Assembly: GCA_902478365.1 (NCBI GenBank) | Contig: CABSKX010000070.1 | Location: 1 to 9,856 of the forward strand | Source of the DNA: an uncultured Collinsella sp. | GTDB taxonomy: Bacteria; Actinomycetota; Coriobacteriia; Coriobacteriales; Coriobacteriaceae | Direction of reading: 5' to 3' | DNA: 9,856 bases | Part shown: piece after piece, positions 1 to 6,675 of the stretch | How positions within the stretch are numbered: position 1 is the stretch's first letter | Layout of the letters: each line of letters opens with the position of its first letter | Notes under the pieces: model-generated | The model's input: the letters and a program-made list of their open reading frames with translations, nothing else | Database searches by the model: none | What the model was told of the DNA's origin: nothing | Made by a program: the position numbers and the translations under genes

Positions 1-285
1 TCAACGATATGGCACCGTGGGGACACATGTATGTCAATCCTGGTCTAACAGAGCCTTAAATAATCATTTGGCTGCCCGCTGGCTAAGTGAGTAGACTTTT
101 TTGGAAATGCCGAGCACCCAACATATTTGCCTCAATAAAACCGCAGGTCACAGATTTGTGGTTTGTCGGTGTGGTCGGGGATTCGGTAAAAGTCTACTCA
201 CTTAGTTTTGCGTGATGCATATTGTCCGCAACGAGACCCCAGTCGGGGAGATTCCATCGCAAATTAGCTGCCCCCATTGCACCAT
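1..285. other. Intergenic region at left edge, no complete gene
   Basis: No convincing gene lies here. The first 60 bases contain a short open frame that could be the tail of a gene cut by the edge (it reads ...PWGHMYVNPGLTEP then stop). Its codons are AT-richer than the rest of the window and nothing identifies it. A GGGGACA motif is at 19-25. Bases 83-205 form an inverted-repeat element listed separately. On the minus strand this region follows the stop of the flippase gene. The only hairpin near that stop is a weak CCCC-N4-GGGG without a T-tract, so no terminator for that gene can be assigned with confidence. Confidence 0.6.
83..205. repeat. MITE-like element with 18-bp perfect terminal inverted repeats
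   Basis: The arm at 83-100 (CTAAGTGAGTAGACTTTT) is the exact reverse complement of 188-205 (AAAAGTCTACTCACTTAG). They enclose 87 bp with no coding potential. Inside, AAACCGCA and TGTGGTTT can form an 8-bp stem with one G-U pair, so a transcript would fold into a nested structure. Bases just outside the arms do not pair, which fixes the element boundaries. I see no clear target-site duplication. It could be a small non-autonomous mobile element or a conserved structured RNA. The size and sharp termini favour the first, but one copy cannot prove mobility. Confidence 0.6.
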
Positions 286-1860
286 TTAGGCGCCGTATGG
301 GTTGCGGTCGCGTTCGATGCGTTGGCGGATGTGGGCGTACTCGATGATCAGTAGCACCAGGAGCAGGGCCATGATGGCTAGGTAGCTCACCACAGCGCCC
401 ATCAGACCCAGCAGCTTAATCAGGATCACCGGCATCACCACGCTTACGGCGAAGCAGATCAGGTATATCTTGGTGACGTCGCCGGCGTGGCGCAGCACCG
501 TGATGATGGCGTAGATAAAGTCGATTGCCGCGGTGATGCCACCGGCGACAACCATCAGTAGCGCCAGCGTGCGGTAGCGCTCAAAGTTAAGGCCGTACAT
601 AAAGCTCATGATGGGGATGCCGGGGCCTGCCATAAATGCGACGCATGCTCCGGTAATGACCACGATCAGTGCCATAACGGCAACAATAATCAGGTCAAAG
701 CGGCGACGCTTGCGCGGATTCGCCCAAATACTCGACAGACGCAGGAGCTGCGGTTTATAGATAAATCCAATGCTCAACAAAATGGCCTGCGCCGGAAAGA
801 ACAGGGCATTAAAGTACAGCTGATACTTGTAGGCCAGCGTGCCTTCCATCACGAACTTGGGCATGCTTTCGATAAGGTTGAACAGGAACAGCGCACCAAA
901 GAGCGGGGCGCACTGGACAAACAGGTGGCCAGCCTCGCGCAGACTCATGCGGCGTGATTTTTCGGTTTCGAGCAGGGCGAGCGGGGCGGTGACCAGCACG
1001 AGCGAGGCGATGGCGGTGACACCCATGGCCATGGCCGCGATGGGCATGCTGCGTGTGAGGAACAGTGCCACGCTAAAGACCGCGATGACGCCGGCGGAAC
1101 GCAGCGTTTGGCTCATGCCGGCCAAATAGAGCTTGTCGGCCTGCTGCAGGCGGCCCTCGTACACGTCGGCGATGCCGTCGATCACCTTATACAGGTAGAC
1201 GCCCAGGCCGATCGTGGCCATCTGCGCATCGTAGCCGCGGGCGCTGCTGTACATGAGGCCGCATGCCAGCGCGAGCGCTCCGCAGAGCCAGCGGTTGAGC
1301 TGGTAGGAGGCGAAGGAGGTTTTTTCGTCGATGTCCGAGACCTGAAAGTTGCGCACGCCGTAGTTGCACGCGATCATGATGAGCGTGCCGGTGACAAAGG
1401 CGATGGAGAACTTGCCGGCCTCCTCGGCGCCCGCGAGCTGCGTGGACACGATGGTGAGCAGCGGAAACGCCAAGCCCCACACGGCGGTGCCGAGGGTGTT
1501 CCAAAGATAGTCGCGACTGGTGGCGTGCTCCTCGTATTCCGCTTCCTGCATGGAGAAGCCGCCGCCGTAGACGGCGCCGAGCAGACGGTTCCACCAGGCA
1601 TTGACCATGCGGTGGATGGGGCCGGGTTGGCGATCGCGCTCGCGGCGACGGCGTGTGGCCTGGCTGCTGTCGGGGCCGCCGGCGTTGCGCTGACTCAGCT
1701 CCTGGATGCGCGCGAGCTCTTCGGCCGTGTGGGAGGCAGGGAAGAGGCCGTTCTCGATGCGTCCGCCCTGCCCGTGCGCTCCGCCCGATACGGCGGGGTC
1801 GGCGACGCCATTGCGGCGGGCGATGGCGCGGCGGATGCTATCGAGGGGCGTGATACTCAA
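286..1860 (-). CDS. Wzx-like oligosaccharide/lipopolysaccharide flippase (MOP superfamily)
   Basis: A multi-spanning membrane protein of 524 residues, probably moving lipid-linked oligosaccharide across the cytoplasmic membrane. About twelve hydrophobic segments run from residue 120 to the end. The first carries LWNTLG, followed by the G-EEAGKFSIAF and GVRNFQVSDI signatures of bacterial Wzx-type exporters. Residues 1-118 form a hydrophilic, probably disordered cytoplasmic extension with an Arg-rich stretch RRRRERDR near 70-77, longer than usual for the family. I chose the TTG at 1860-1858 because AAAGGA lies 6 nt upstream on the minus strand. The open frame continues to 2505, but that part is antisense to the transporter gene. 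A start at internal Met104 would give a more typical length but has no ribosome site. No glycosyltransferase neighbours are present, so the substrate is unknown. Confidence 0.8.
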   Translation of the reverse strand: MSITPLDSIRRAIARRNGVADPAVSGGAHGQGGRIENGLFPASHTAEELARIQELSQRNAGGPDSSQATRRRRERDRQPGPIHRMVNAWWNRLLGAVYGGGFSMQEAEYEEHATSRDYLWNTLGTAVWGLAFPLLTIVSTQLAGAEEAGKFSIAFVTGTLIMIACNYGVRNFQVSDIDEKTSFASYQLNRWLCGALALACGLMYSSARGYDAQMATIGLGVYLYKVIDGIADVYEGRLQQADKLYLAGMSQTLRSAGVIAVFSVALFLTRSMPIAAMAMGVTAIASLVLVTAPLALLETEKSRRMSLREAGHLFVQCAPLFGALFLFNLIESMPKFVMEGTLAYKYQLYFNALFFPAQAILLSIGFIYKPQLLRLSSIWANPRKRRRFDLIIVAVMALIVVITGACVAFMAGPGIPIMSFMYGLNFERYRTLALLMVVAGGITAAIDFIYAIITVLRHAGDVTKIYLICFAVSVVMPVILIKLLGLMGAVVSYLAIMALLLVLLIIEYAHIRQRIERDRNPYGA

Positions 1861-2038
1861 GGAGGTTCCTTTCTCTTGCTGCGCTCTAGTATAGCTGCGG
1901 TGGTATCGATTCGTGTTTTTGAACAGGTTGTTCAATAATTTCGGCGGGCGGCTGTAATTTGTCGGTAAACGTGCGGTATCCTGTTGAAGTTTTGTGACCC
2001 CCCGATGCCGCTTGCGCGGTACCAAGGAGTTTTTACCT
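1861..2038. promoter_or_regulatory. Divergent promoter region between flippase and lactate-permease genes
   Basis: Both genes must be transcribed from this 178-bp gap. For the flippase, the minus strand offers TATACT (plus 1888-1893) as a -10 with a poor -35. For the transporter, TGTAAT at 1953-1958 is a possible -10, and GTTCAA at 1930-1935 lies exactly 17 bp upstream as a weak -35. The dyad TTGAAC-AGGTT-GTTCAA at 1919-1935 overlaps that -35 and lies just upstream of the flippase -35 position, so a dimeric regulator bound there could affect both. The promoter assignments are inferred from hexamers only. Confidence 0.4.
1919..1935. promoter_or_regulatory. Inverted repeat, possible operator
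   Basis: TTGAAC and GTTCAA are perfect inverted half-sites separated by 5 bp. After one mismatch, two further flanking A/T pairs also match. The position over the putative -35 of the transporter fits a repressor or activator site. No regulator gene lies beside it in this window. Confidence 0.4.
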
Positions 2039-3610
2039 ATGGATTTCGCTGCGTTTTTGCTGGCTCTTGTGCCGATCATCTGGCTCGTCGTGATGCTGCT
2101 GTGCTTTAAATGGCCGGCTTGGAAGGCCGCCATTGGCTCGTTCGCCCTTTCGTGCGTGCTCGCCTTTGCGTGGTGGCATTTGCCGGCGGCGCAGATAGCC
2201 ACGGCCTCGCTCGAGGGCTTTTTGATGGCCCTGTGGCCCATCGTGCTCGTGATTATCGCCGCGGTGTTCACGTATAACCTGTGTGTGCGCACGGGCGCCA
2301 TGGACGTGATCGGCAGCATGATTACCTCCATTAGCAGCGATCGTCGTCTGCTGGCGCTGCTCGTGGCCTGGTGCTTCGGCGGTTTTATGGAGGGCATGGC
2401 CGGCTTTGGTACCGCCGTTGCCATTCCCGCCGGCATGCTCGCGGGCCTTGGTTTTGAGGCCGTGCCTGCCGTTCTGATTTGCCTGCTGGCCAACGGCGTG
2501 CCCACGCCCTACGGCTCCATTGGCATCCCCACGGTGTCCGTTGCCGACCTGGTGGGTCTGGATTCCCTGCATTTGGCTACCGTTCAGCTGGTGCAGCTCG
2601 CGCCCTTCTTTGTGGCGATGCCGCTGCTTATCGTGCTGGTTGCGGGTCGTGTTGCTGATGACCAAGGTAACGTTGCAAGCGTTGCCGAGCGTCTGCACGG
2701 CGTTGCCGGAGTGGCACTGCTTTCCGGTGTGTCCTTTGTTGGTGCGGCCCTGGTCGTCGCCATGTTTGTGGGCCCCGAGCTTGCCGTGGTCGTGGGCTCC
2801 ATCGTGTCGCTCGCACTGACCGCCGCGCTTGCCATGCGCGCCGAGAAGTCCGGTCACCTGGACGCGCGCTTCCATATGAATATCGAGGCCGGCGAACAGC
2901 TCACCGTTAAATCGGCGCTTTCGGCCTGGTCGTGCTTCATTCTGATTTTTGTGCTGCTGCTGGGTACCTCCAACCTGGTGCCCGTCGTGCACGCCGCGCT
3001 CGCGCCGTTTGCGAGCCACGTGCAGGTGTATTGCGGCGAGAACCCCGGTGCGCTTACGTTTTCGTGGATCAACACGCCGGGTGTTTGGATTTTCCTGGCC
3101 GCGTTTGTCGGCGGCGCGATTCAGGGCGCTTCGCCGCGTCTGATGGGCGAGGTGCTGGCCGCGACCGTCAAGCAGATGATGCCGACGGTCATTACCATGC
3201 TTTCGGTGCTGGGCTGCGCCAAGGTGATGGGCTATGCGGGCATGATTTCATCGATTAGCGCGTTCTGCATCGCCATCGCCGGTGGTCTGTACCCGATTCT
3301 GGCTCCGTGGATCGGTGCCGTCGGTGCGTTCGTGACCGGTTCGGGCACGTCCTCGGGCATGCTGTTTGGTCCCATCCAGAGCCAGGCGGCTACGGCGCTG
3401 GGCGTGAGTGACTACTGGATGGTCGCGCTGAACGCCCTGGGCGTCGCCGCCGGTAAGATGATCTCGCCACAGACCCTCGCCATCGGTCTTGCCGCCGTTC
3501 ACGTGCGCGGTAAGGATGCCGAGCTCCTGGGCGCAGTGCTGCCCTACGCCGCCGGCATGCTGGTCCTCATGAGCGCCATCGCCATGCTCGGCCAAGGCTT
3601 GCCGCTGTAG
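2039..3610 (+). CDS. lctP: L-lactate permease family transporter (LctP/LldP)
   Basis: A 523-residue integral membrane carrier of the lactate permease family, which imports lactate or glycolate with protons; the exact substrate here is not proven. About a dozen hydrophobic segments span the whole chain, starting at residues 4-22. The family signature lies around residues 122-166: GFGTAVAIPAGMLAGLGFE followed by CLLANGVPTPYGSIGIPT, close to the GFG-PVAI...AN-AP-AFGAIGIP pattern of known permeases. Length is typical (500-550). The start at 2039 is preceded by AAGGAG at 2024-2029 with a 9-nt spacer; the frame is open further upstream to 1994 but without a ribosome site. A hairpin beginning 26 nt after the stop may end the transcript, so it is probably monocistronic. 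Proximity to pckA suggests C3/C4 acid metabolism, but no shared operon is implied. Confidence 0.88.
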   Translation: MDFAAFLLALVPIIWLVVMLLCFKWPAWKAAIGSFALSCVLAFAWWHLPAAQIATASLEGFLMALWPIVLVIIAAVFTYNLCVRTGAMDVIGSMITSISSDRRLLALLVAWCFGGFMEGMAGFGTAVAIPAGMLAGLGFEAVPAVLICLLANGVPTPYGSIGIPTVSVADLVGLDSLHLATVQLVQLAPFFVAMPLLIVLVAGRVADDQGNVASVAERLHGVAGVALLSGVSFVGAALVVAMFVGPELAVVVGSIVSLALTAALAMRAEKSGHLDARFHMNIEAGEQLTVKSALSAWSCFILIFVLLLGTSNLVPVVHAALAPFASHVQVYCGENPGALTFSWINTPGVWIFLAAFVGGAIQGASPRLMGEVLAATVKQMMPTVITMLSVLGCAKVMGYAGMISSISAFCIAIAGGLYPILAPWIGAVGAFVTGSGTSSGMLFGPIQSQAATALGVSDYWMVALNALGVAAGKMISPQTLAIGLAAVHVRGKDAELLGAVLPYAAGMLVLMSAIAMLGQGLPL

Positions 3611-3635
3611 TCGGCACTTGGGGACATTACTTATG

Positions 3636-3670
3636 TGCCGGCACTTTGGGAACGTCCCTAAGTGCCGGCA
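3636..3670 (+). terminator. Stem-loop after the permease gene, possible terminator
   Basis: Arms 3636-3651 and 3655-3670 pair over 16 positions with one mismatch around a 3-nt loop. It starts 26 nt after the permease stop, a distance like that of the other gene-end hairpins in this window. No T-tract follows, so intrinsic termination is uncertain. It may act in mRNA 3'-end protection instead. Confidence 0.4.
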
Positions 3671-3671
3671 T

Positions 3672-3715
3672 CTGGGGACACTCCTTTGCCGTTGCCTGTT
3701 CAAGAGTGTCCCCAG
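3672..3715. repeat. 12-bp perfect inverted repeat with GGGGACA core
   Basis: CTGGGGACACTC (3672-3683) and GAGTGTCCCCAG (3704-3715) pair perfectly across a 20-nt loop. This is where the forward and reverse units of the 27-bp array face each other. Confidence 0.7.
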
Positions 3716-3749
3716 CGACTAGTCGTTTAAGAACGTCCCCAATGACTAG

Positions 3750-3888
3750 GCCGCTTGCGTGCGATTTTTGACCGTTGGGCGGGCGCTTCGCCGTTGCCGC
3801 AAAAACGTTTTTGCATATCGGGTACAACGGGCTTTACGTGAGTAAAGTGCGCGCCGCGTCCACGTGTCGCGCTTTTAAAGGAGGCCCC
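3750..3888 (+). promoter_or_regulatory. Upstream regulatory region of pckA
   Basis: No gene is present. Two dyads stand out: the perfect palindrome GCAAAAACGTTTTTGC at 3799-3814 and CTTTAC-GTGA-GTAAAG at 3832-3847. Possible promoter hexamers are TTGCAT (3811-3816) as a -35, with TTACGT (3834-3839) 17 bp on, or TAAAGT at 3843-3848 as a -10; none is strong. A GCGCG/CGCGC pairing followed by TTTT lies just before the ribosome site. The strong AAAGGAGG at 3877-3884 serves pckA. Confidence 0.4.
3799..3814. promoter_or_regulatory. Perfect 16-bp palindrome with central CG, candidate LacI-type operator
   Basis: GCAAAAACGTTTTTGC is fully self-complementary. Its centre lies about 82 bp upstream of the pckA start codon and it overlaps a possible -35. 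Operators of LacI/GalR-family regulators, including CcpA-like catabolite regulators and PurR, are A/T-rich palindromes with a central CG. Carbon-source control of a gluconeogenic gene would make sense. The family assignment is inference from shape only. Confidence 0.5.
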
Positions 3889-5559
3889 ATGTCTGGTGTT
3901 ACCCCTGCAGAAGTTCTGTCTAACTTTGGTCTTACGCTGGTCGAAGATCCCGCCGAGAACCAGCCCCGCCTGCTGGTGGACCTGCCGGCGGCAGAGCTCG
4001 TCGAGCATGCCATCCGCCGCAACGAAGGCCGCATGGCCTCCAACGGCGCGTTGGTGATCGAGACGGGGGAGCGCACCGGCCGCTCGCCTAACGACCGCTT
4101 TATCGTCGACACGCCCGACGTGCACGACAAGATTGCCTGGGGCGCTGTCAACCGCCCGCTGTCTGTCGAGAGCTACGAGGTCATCAAGGCCGGCATCGTC
4201 GACTATCTCAACGAGCGCGACGTATTCGTCACGCGCGGTATGGCCGGTGCCGATCGTAACCACACACGCCGCCTGCTTGTCGCCTGCGAGCGTGCCAGCC
4301 AGGCGCTCTTTATTAAGCAGATGCTTGCTCGCCCGCTTGCCCGCGAAATCGCACGCACCGGCGAGCCGGACTTCTGCGTCCTTGCCGCGCCCGGTTACCA
4401 GTGCGACCCTGCCATCAAAGGCCTCAACTCCAGCGCCGCGGTGGTCATCAATTTCCAGGAGCGTGTGATTCTGGTCGCGGGCACCGGCTACTCCGGCGAG
4501 ATCAAAAAGTCCATCTTCAGCGTCATGAATTACCTGCTGCCCGTCGAGGATGACGTACTGCCCATGCATTGCTCGGCCAGCATGGATCCCGTCACGCACG
4601 AGACCGCGGTGTTCTTTGGCCTGTCCGGCACCGGCAAGACCACGCTTTCGGCCAATCCCACACGCCTGCTGATCGGCGATGACGAGCACGGCTGGTCCGA
4701 TATGGGCATCTTTAACGTCGAGGGCGGCTGCTACGCCAAGTGCGAGGGCCTGGACGCGTTCCACGAGCCCGAGATCTTTAACGCCGTCCGCTTTGGCGCC
4801 ATCTGTGAAAACGTGGTACTCGATGAGAATCGCAAGCCCAACTACGACGACGTCTCGATCACGCACAACACGCGCGTGGCCTATCCCGTCGAGCACATTC
4901 CCAACGCGTGGACCAAGGGCATGGGCACCACTCCGAGCGTCGTGCTGTTTTTGACCTGCGACGCCTTTGGCGTGCTGCCGCCCATCTCACGCCTGACGGC
5001 CGATGCCGCCATGTATCACTTTGTAACGGGTTTTACGGCCAAGATCCCCGGCACCGAGGTCGGCGTCACCGAGCCCACGCCTACGTTCTCGTCGCTGTTT
5101 GGCGAGCCGTTTATGCCGCTCGACCCCATGGTCTACGCCAAGATGCTCGGCGAGCGTATCGCCGACGGACGCACGCGCGTCTACCTGGTCAACACCGGCT
5201 GGATTGGCGGCGGCTACGGCGTGGGTCATCGCATCGAGCTTGCCTATACGCGCTCACTGGTCGCTCGCGCCCTCGACGGTACCATCGAGGACAGCGAGTT
5301 TGTGCACGACGACATCTTTAATGTTGACATTCCCACTACGTGCCACGGTGTGCCCGACGGTATCCTGGTGCCGCGCCAGTACTGGCAGAGCACCGCGCGC
5401 TACGACGAGGCCGCGCACAACCTGGCGGTGATGTTCGAGGAGAACTTCGAGAAGAAGTACTCGCACCTGCCCGAGTCCGTCAAAGCCGCCGGCCCGCACG
5501 CCCAGGTGCCCGCCGAGGCCCGTCATCGCGGCCGCGGCCTGCTGGGACTCCGCCACTAG
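3889..5559 (+). CDS. pckA: Phosphoenolpyruvate carboxykinase (ATP)
   Basis: A cytosolic enzyme of 556 residues interconverting oxaloacetate plus ATP with PEP, CO2 and ADP. In fermenting gut anaerobes it often runs towards oxaloacetate, gaining ATP. The substrate-binding segment ERTGRSPNDRFIVD is at about residues 61-74. The P-loop GLSGTGKTTLSA begins at 244 (Lys250). The metal-binding kinase-2 segment IGDDEHGWSDMG is near 262-273. Later comes NTGWIGGGYGVGHRI. These are the ATP-type signatures, not the GTP type. AAAGGAGG at 3877-3884 with a 4-nt gap fixes the start; the open frame runs further upstream without support. The protein continues about 20 residues beyond the usual AAGP ending with an Arg/Gly-rich tail, making it slightly longer than the roughly 540 residues of E. 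coli. A hairpin terminator begins 15 nt after the stop. Confidence 0.96.
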   Translation: MSGVTPAEVLSNFGLTLVEDPAENQPRLLVDLPAAELVEHAIRRNEGRMASNGALVIETGERTGRSPNDRFIVDTPDVHDKIAWGAVNRPLSVESYEVIKAGIVDYLNERDVFVTRGMAGADRNHTRRLLVACERASQALFIKQMLARPLAREIARTGEPDFCVLAAPGYQCDPAIKGLNSSAAVVINFQERVILVAGTGYSGEIKKSIFSVMNYLLPVEDDVLPMHCSASMDPVTHETAVFFGLSGTGKTTLSANPTRLLIGDDEHGWSDMGIFNVEGGCYAKCEGLDAFHEPEIFNAVRFGAICENVVLDENRKPNYDDVSITHNTRVAYPVEHIPNAWTKGMGTTPSVVLFLTCDAFGVLPPISRLTADAAMYHFVTGFTAKIPGTEVGVTEPTPTFSSLFGEPFMPLDPMVYAKMLGERIADGRTRVYLVNTGWIGGGYGVGHRIELAYTRSLVARALDGTIEDSEFVHDDIFNVDIPTTCHGVPDGILVPRQYWQSTARYDEAAHNLAVMFEENFEKKYSHLPESVKAAGPHAQVPAEARHRGRGLLGLRH

Positions 5560-5574
5560 CGTCGCCTCAGACCC

Positions 5575-5615
5575 AAAACCACCACAAAGGGGACAGGCAC
5601 CTTTGTGGTGGTTTT
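5575..5615. terminator. Bidirectional intrinsic terminator, repeat copy 1 (after pckA)
   Basis: AAAACCACCACAAAGG (5575-5590) pairs perfectly with CCTTTGTGGTGGTTTT (5600-5615) around the loop GGACAGGCA. The A-run on one side and T-run on the other allow termination in both directions. This is one of four near-identical copies in the window. Confidence 0.85.
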
Positions 5616-5642
5616 GCTTGGGCGGATGACTCAGGTTACAAT
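5614..5642 (+). promoter_or_regulatory. Sigma-70-type promoter upstream of the B3/4 gene
   Basis: TTGCTT (5614-5619) and TACAAT (5637-5642) are separated by exactly 17 bp. Transcription would start near 5649, leaving a leader of about 138 nt before the 5787 start codon. The -35 overlaps the right edge of the pckA terminator. Confidence 0.55.
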
Positions 5643-5648
5643 ACGCCT

Positions 5649-5786
5649 GACATATCGCCCCCTTCTCCGGATGGGGGCAGCGTAAGCGCTCTTGTGGCGG
5701 CACCGTAGGACTTTGAAGGTGGCCGCTGTGAGGGCGCTTTTTGCTTAGACGCCCCCGCTCGGGCGCACGCTATGAAGGGAGAGCAT
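5649..5786 (+). promoter_or_regulatory. Structured leader with terminator-like hairpin (attenuator or short RNA)
   Basis: Within the leader, GCCCCC (5657-5662) can pair with GGGGGC (5673-5678). A long hairpin then forms from 5685-5704 and 5718-5738, about 20 pairs including several G-U pairs and one bulged G, with a 13-nt loop. It runs directly into TTTTT (5738-5742). A further GCCC/GGGC stem at 5751-5764 could pair alternatively with the GGGCG of the hairpin's 3' arm. This is the layout of an attenuator that ends 45 nt before the start codon, or of a stand-alone RNA of roughly 95 nt. I recognise no known riboswitch family in it. Confidence 0.5.
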
Positions 5787-6506
5787 ATGAAGGGCTTTAT
5801 TGCCGAGGATTCATTTTGGGAGCTGTTTCCACAGGCGGCGATCGGCGTCGTGGTCGTAAAGGGCATGAAGCCCGCGGCGCAGATTCCCCAGGAGGACGTG
5901 GATGCGATCGCCGCGCTGCTTGACCGCGCCAACATCGATGCGGAGCGCCACCTGACAAGCGATACCATCAGCGAAAACGCGCCGGTCAAGGCATGGCGCG
6001 AGGCGTATCGCCTGTTCAAGACCAAGAAGGGCGCGCGTTGCTCAGTTGAGAACCTGCTCAAGCGCGTGCTCAAAGGCAAGCCGGTCGGCCACATTACGCC
6101 GGCGGTGGATATTTACAACACGATTTCGTTGACTTATGCGCTGCCCGTTGGCGGTGAAGATTTGCATGCTATTGAGGGCAATCTGCGCCTGGCAGTGACC
6201 AACGGCGGCGACGCGTTCTTGCCACTTGGCGAAGAGGCAGATGATCCGACGCTGCCCGGTGAGCTTGCCTATATCGATGATGCGGGCGCCGTGTGCCGTT
6301 GCTGGAACTGGCGCGATGGCGTTCGCACAGCGCTGTCCGACGATTCGGCGGACGCATTTCTGGCGATTGAGTGCGTGGAGCCCGAGCGGATGGGGGATTG
6401 CCAGGCCGCCATCGATCGCTTGGCCGAGCTGCTCGAGCGCTATCTGGGAGCGACGGTCGTCGTTAAGACCCTAGTGACCCGCGACAATCCCTGCGTGGAG
6501 CTGTAG
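5787..6506 (+). CDS. Solo B3/4 domain protein (PheRS beta-like tRNA editing fold, COG3382 type)
   Basis: A cytoplasmic protein of 239 residues related to the B3/B4 domain of phenylalanyl-tRNA synthetase beta, the domain that hydrolyses mischarged tRNA. Solo versions are presumed to bind or deacylate tRNA, but their role is poorly defined. The core runs from about residue 70 to 200, with the family pattern AWREAYRLFK, then SVENLLKRVLKGKPV, VDIYNTISLTYALPVGGEDL, GGDAFLPLGE, PGELAYID and CRCWNWRDGVRT. The start at 5787 has GGGAG at 5777-5781 with a 5-nt spacer; an ATG 15 nt earlier is less well placed. It has its own promoter and a structured leader, so it is probably transcribed apart from pckA. 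A hairpin terminator starts 26 nt after the stop. Family assignment is firm; the substrate is not known. Confidence 0.87.
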   Translation: MKGFIAEDSFWELFPQAAIGVVVVKGMKPAAQIPQEDVDAIAALLDRANIDAERHLTSDTISENAPVKAWREAYRLFKTKKGARCSVENLLKRVLKGKPVGHITPAVDIYNTISLTYALPVGGEDLHAIEGNLRLAVTNGGDAFLPLGEEADDPTLPGELAYIDDAGAVCRCWNWRDGVRTALSDDSADAFLAIECVEPERMGDCQAAIDRLAELLERYLGATVVVKTLVTRDNPCVEL

Positions 6507-6532
6507 CGGCGCCTAGAACCTATTGATGCCCC

Positions 6533-6573
6533 AAACCACCACAAAGGTGCCTGTCCCCTTTGTGGTGGTTTTT
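6533..6573. terminator. Bidirectional intrinsic terminator, repeat copy 2 (after B3/4 gene)
   Basis: Arms AAACCACCACAAAGG (6533-6547) and CCTTTGTGGTGGTTT (6557-6571) pair perfectly, and two more T follow. The loop TGCCTGTCC is the reverse complement of the copy-1 loop, so this copy sits in the opposite orientation while serving a gene on the same strand. Confidence 0.85.
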
Positions 6574-6675
6574 ATGTTGATGGGTTAACAAATGGGATGT
6601 TTGGGTATGGGTGTTCGCACATGCGGCTAAGATGTTTACCCGTTAGCATCATGTAAGCGAAAGGCGGTCGTCACC
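6574..6675 (+). promoter_or_regulatory. Upstream region of the MarR gene with weak dyad
   Basis: TAAGAT at 6628-6633 could be a -10, but no -35 lies at proper spacing. GCTAA and TTAGC (6626-6647) form a 5-bp dyad with a 12-bp gap overlapping it. MarR proteins often bind their own promoter, so this is a possible autoregulatory site. AAAGGCGG at 6660-6667 is the ribosome site, 8 nt before the start. Confidence 0.3.

Larger units (their letters stand above)
3612..3749. repeat. Array of five 27-bp-period repeat units, three forward and two inverted
   Basis: Forward units begin at 3612, 3639 and 3666, each opening CGGCA and carrying a (T)GGGGAC or GGGAAC core 8-9 bases in. On the other strand, two units begin at 3749 and 3722, each opening CTAGTC and carrying TGGGGAC. 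Spacing is exactly 27 bp in both sets, and the core followed by a C/T-rich CTTA-like tail is shared. The units abut with no spacers. The arrangement produces several competing hairpins: 3612-3640, 3636-3670, 3672-3715 and 3719-3749. It fills the gap between the permease stop and the pckA upstream region. Confidence 0.75.

Noticed and set aside
1108..1938. 276-residue open frame on the plus strand
   Set aside because: It lies antisense within the flippase gene, whose membrane-protein signatures are clear; long antisense frames are common in GC-rich DNA.
1861..2505. Upstream extension of the flippase reading frame
   Set aside because: It is antisense to the permease gene, has no ribosome site and gives low-complexity residues; the TTG at 1860 has a good site.
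3612..3749. CRISPR array from the 27-bp periodicity
   Set aside because: Units abut directly with no unique spacers, are diverged, and reverse orientation midway; no cas genes are present.
3727..4896. 389-residue open frame on the minus strand
   Set aside because: It is antisense to pckA, which has every catalytic motif.
5649..5742. T-box riboswitch upstream of the B3/4 gene
   Set aside because: AAGGTGGCCGC resembles part of the T-box sequence, but it lies in the 3' arm of the terminator hairpin, the leader is too short, and no specifier loop is seen.
5772..5786. Earlier ATG for the B3/4 protein
   Set aside because: The GGGAG ribosome site lies downstream of this ATG and at proper distance from the one at 5787.
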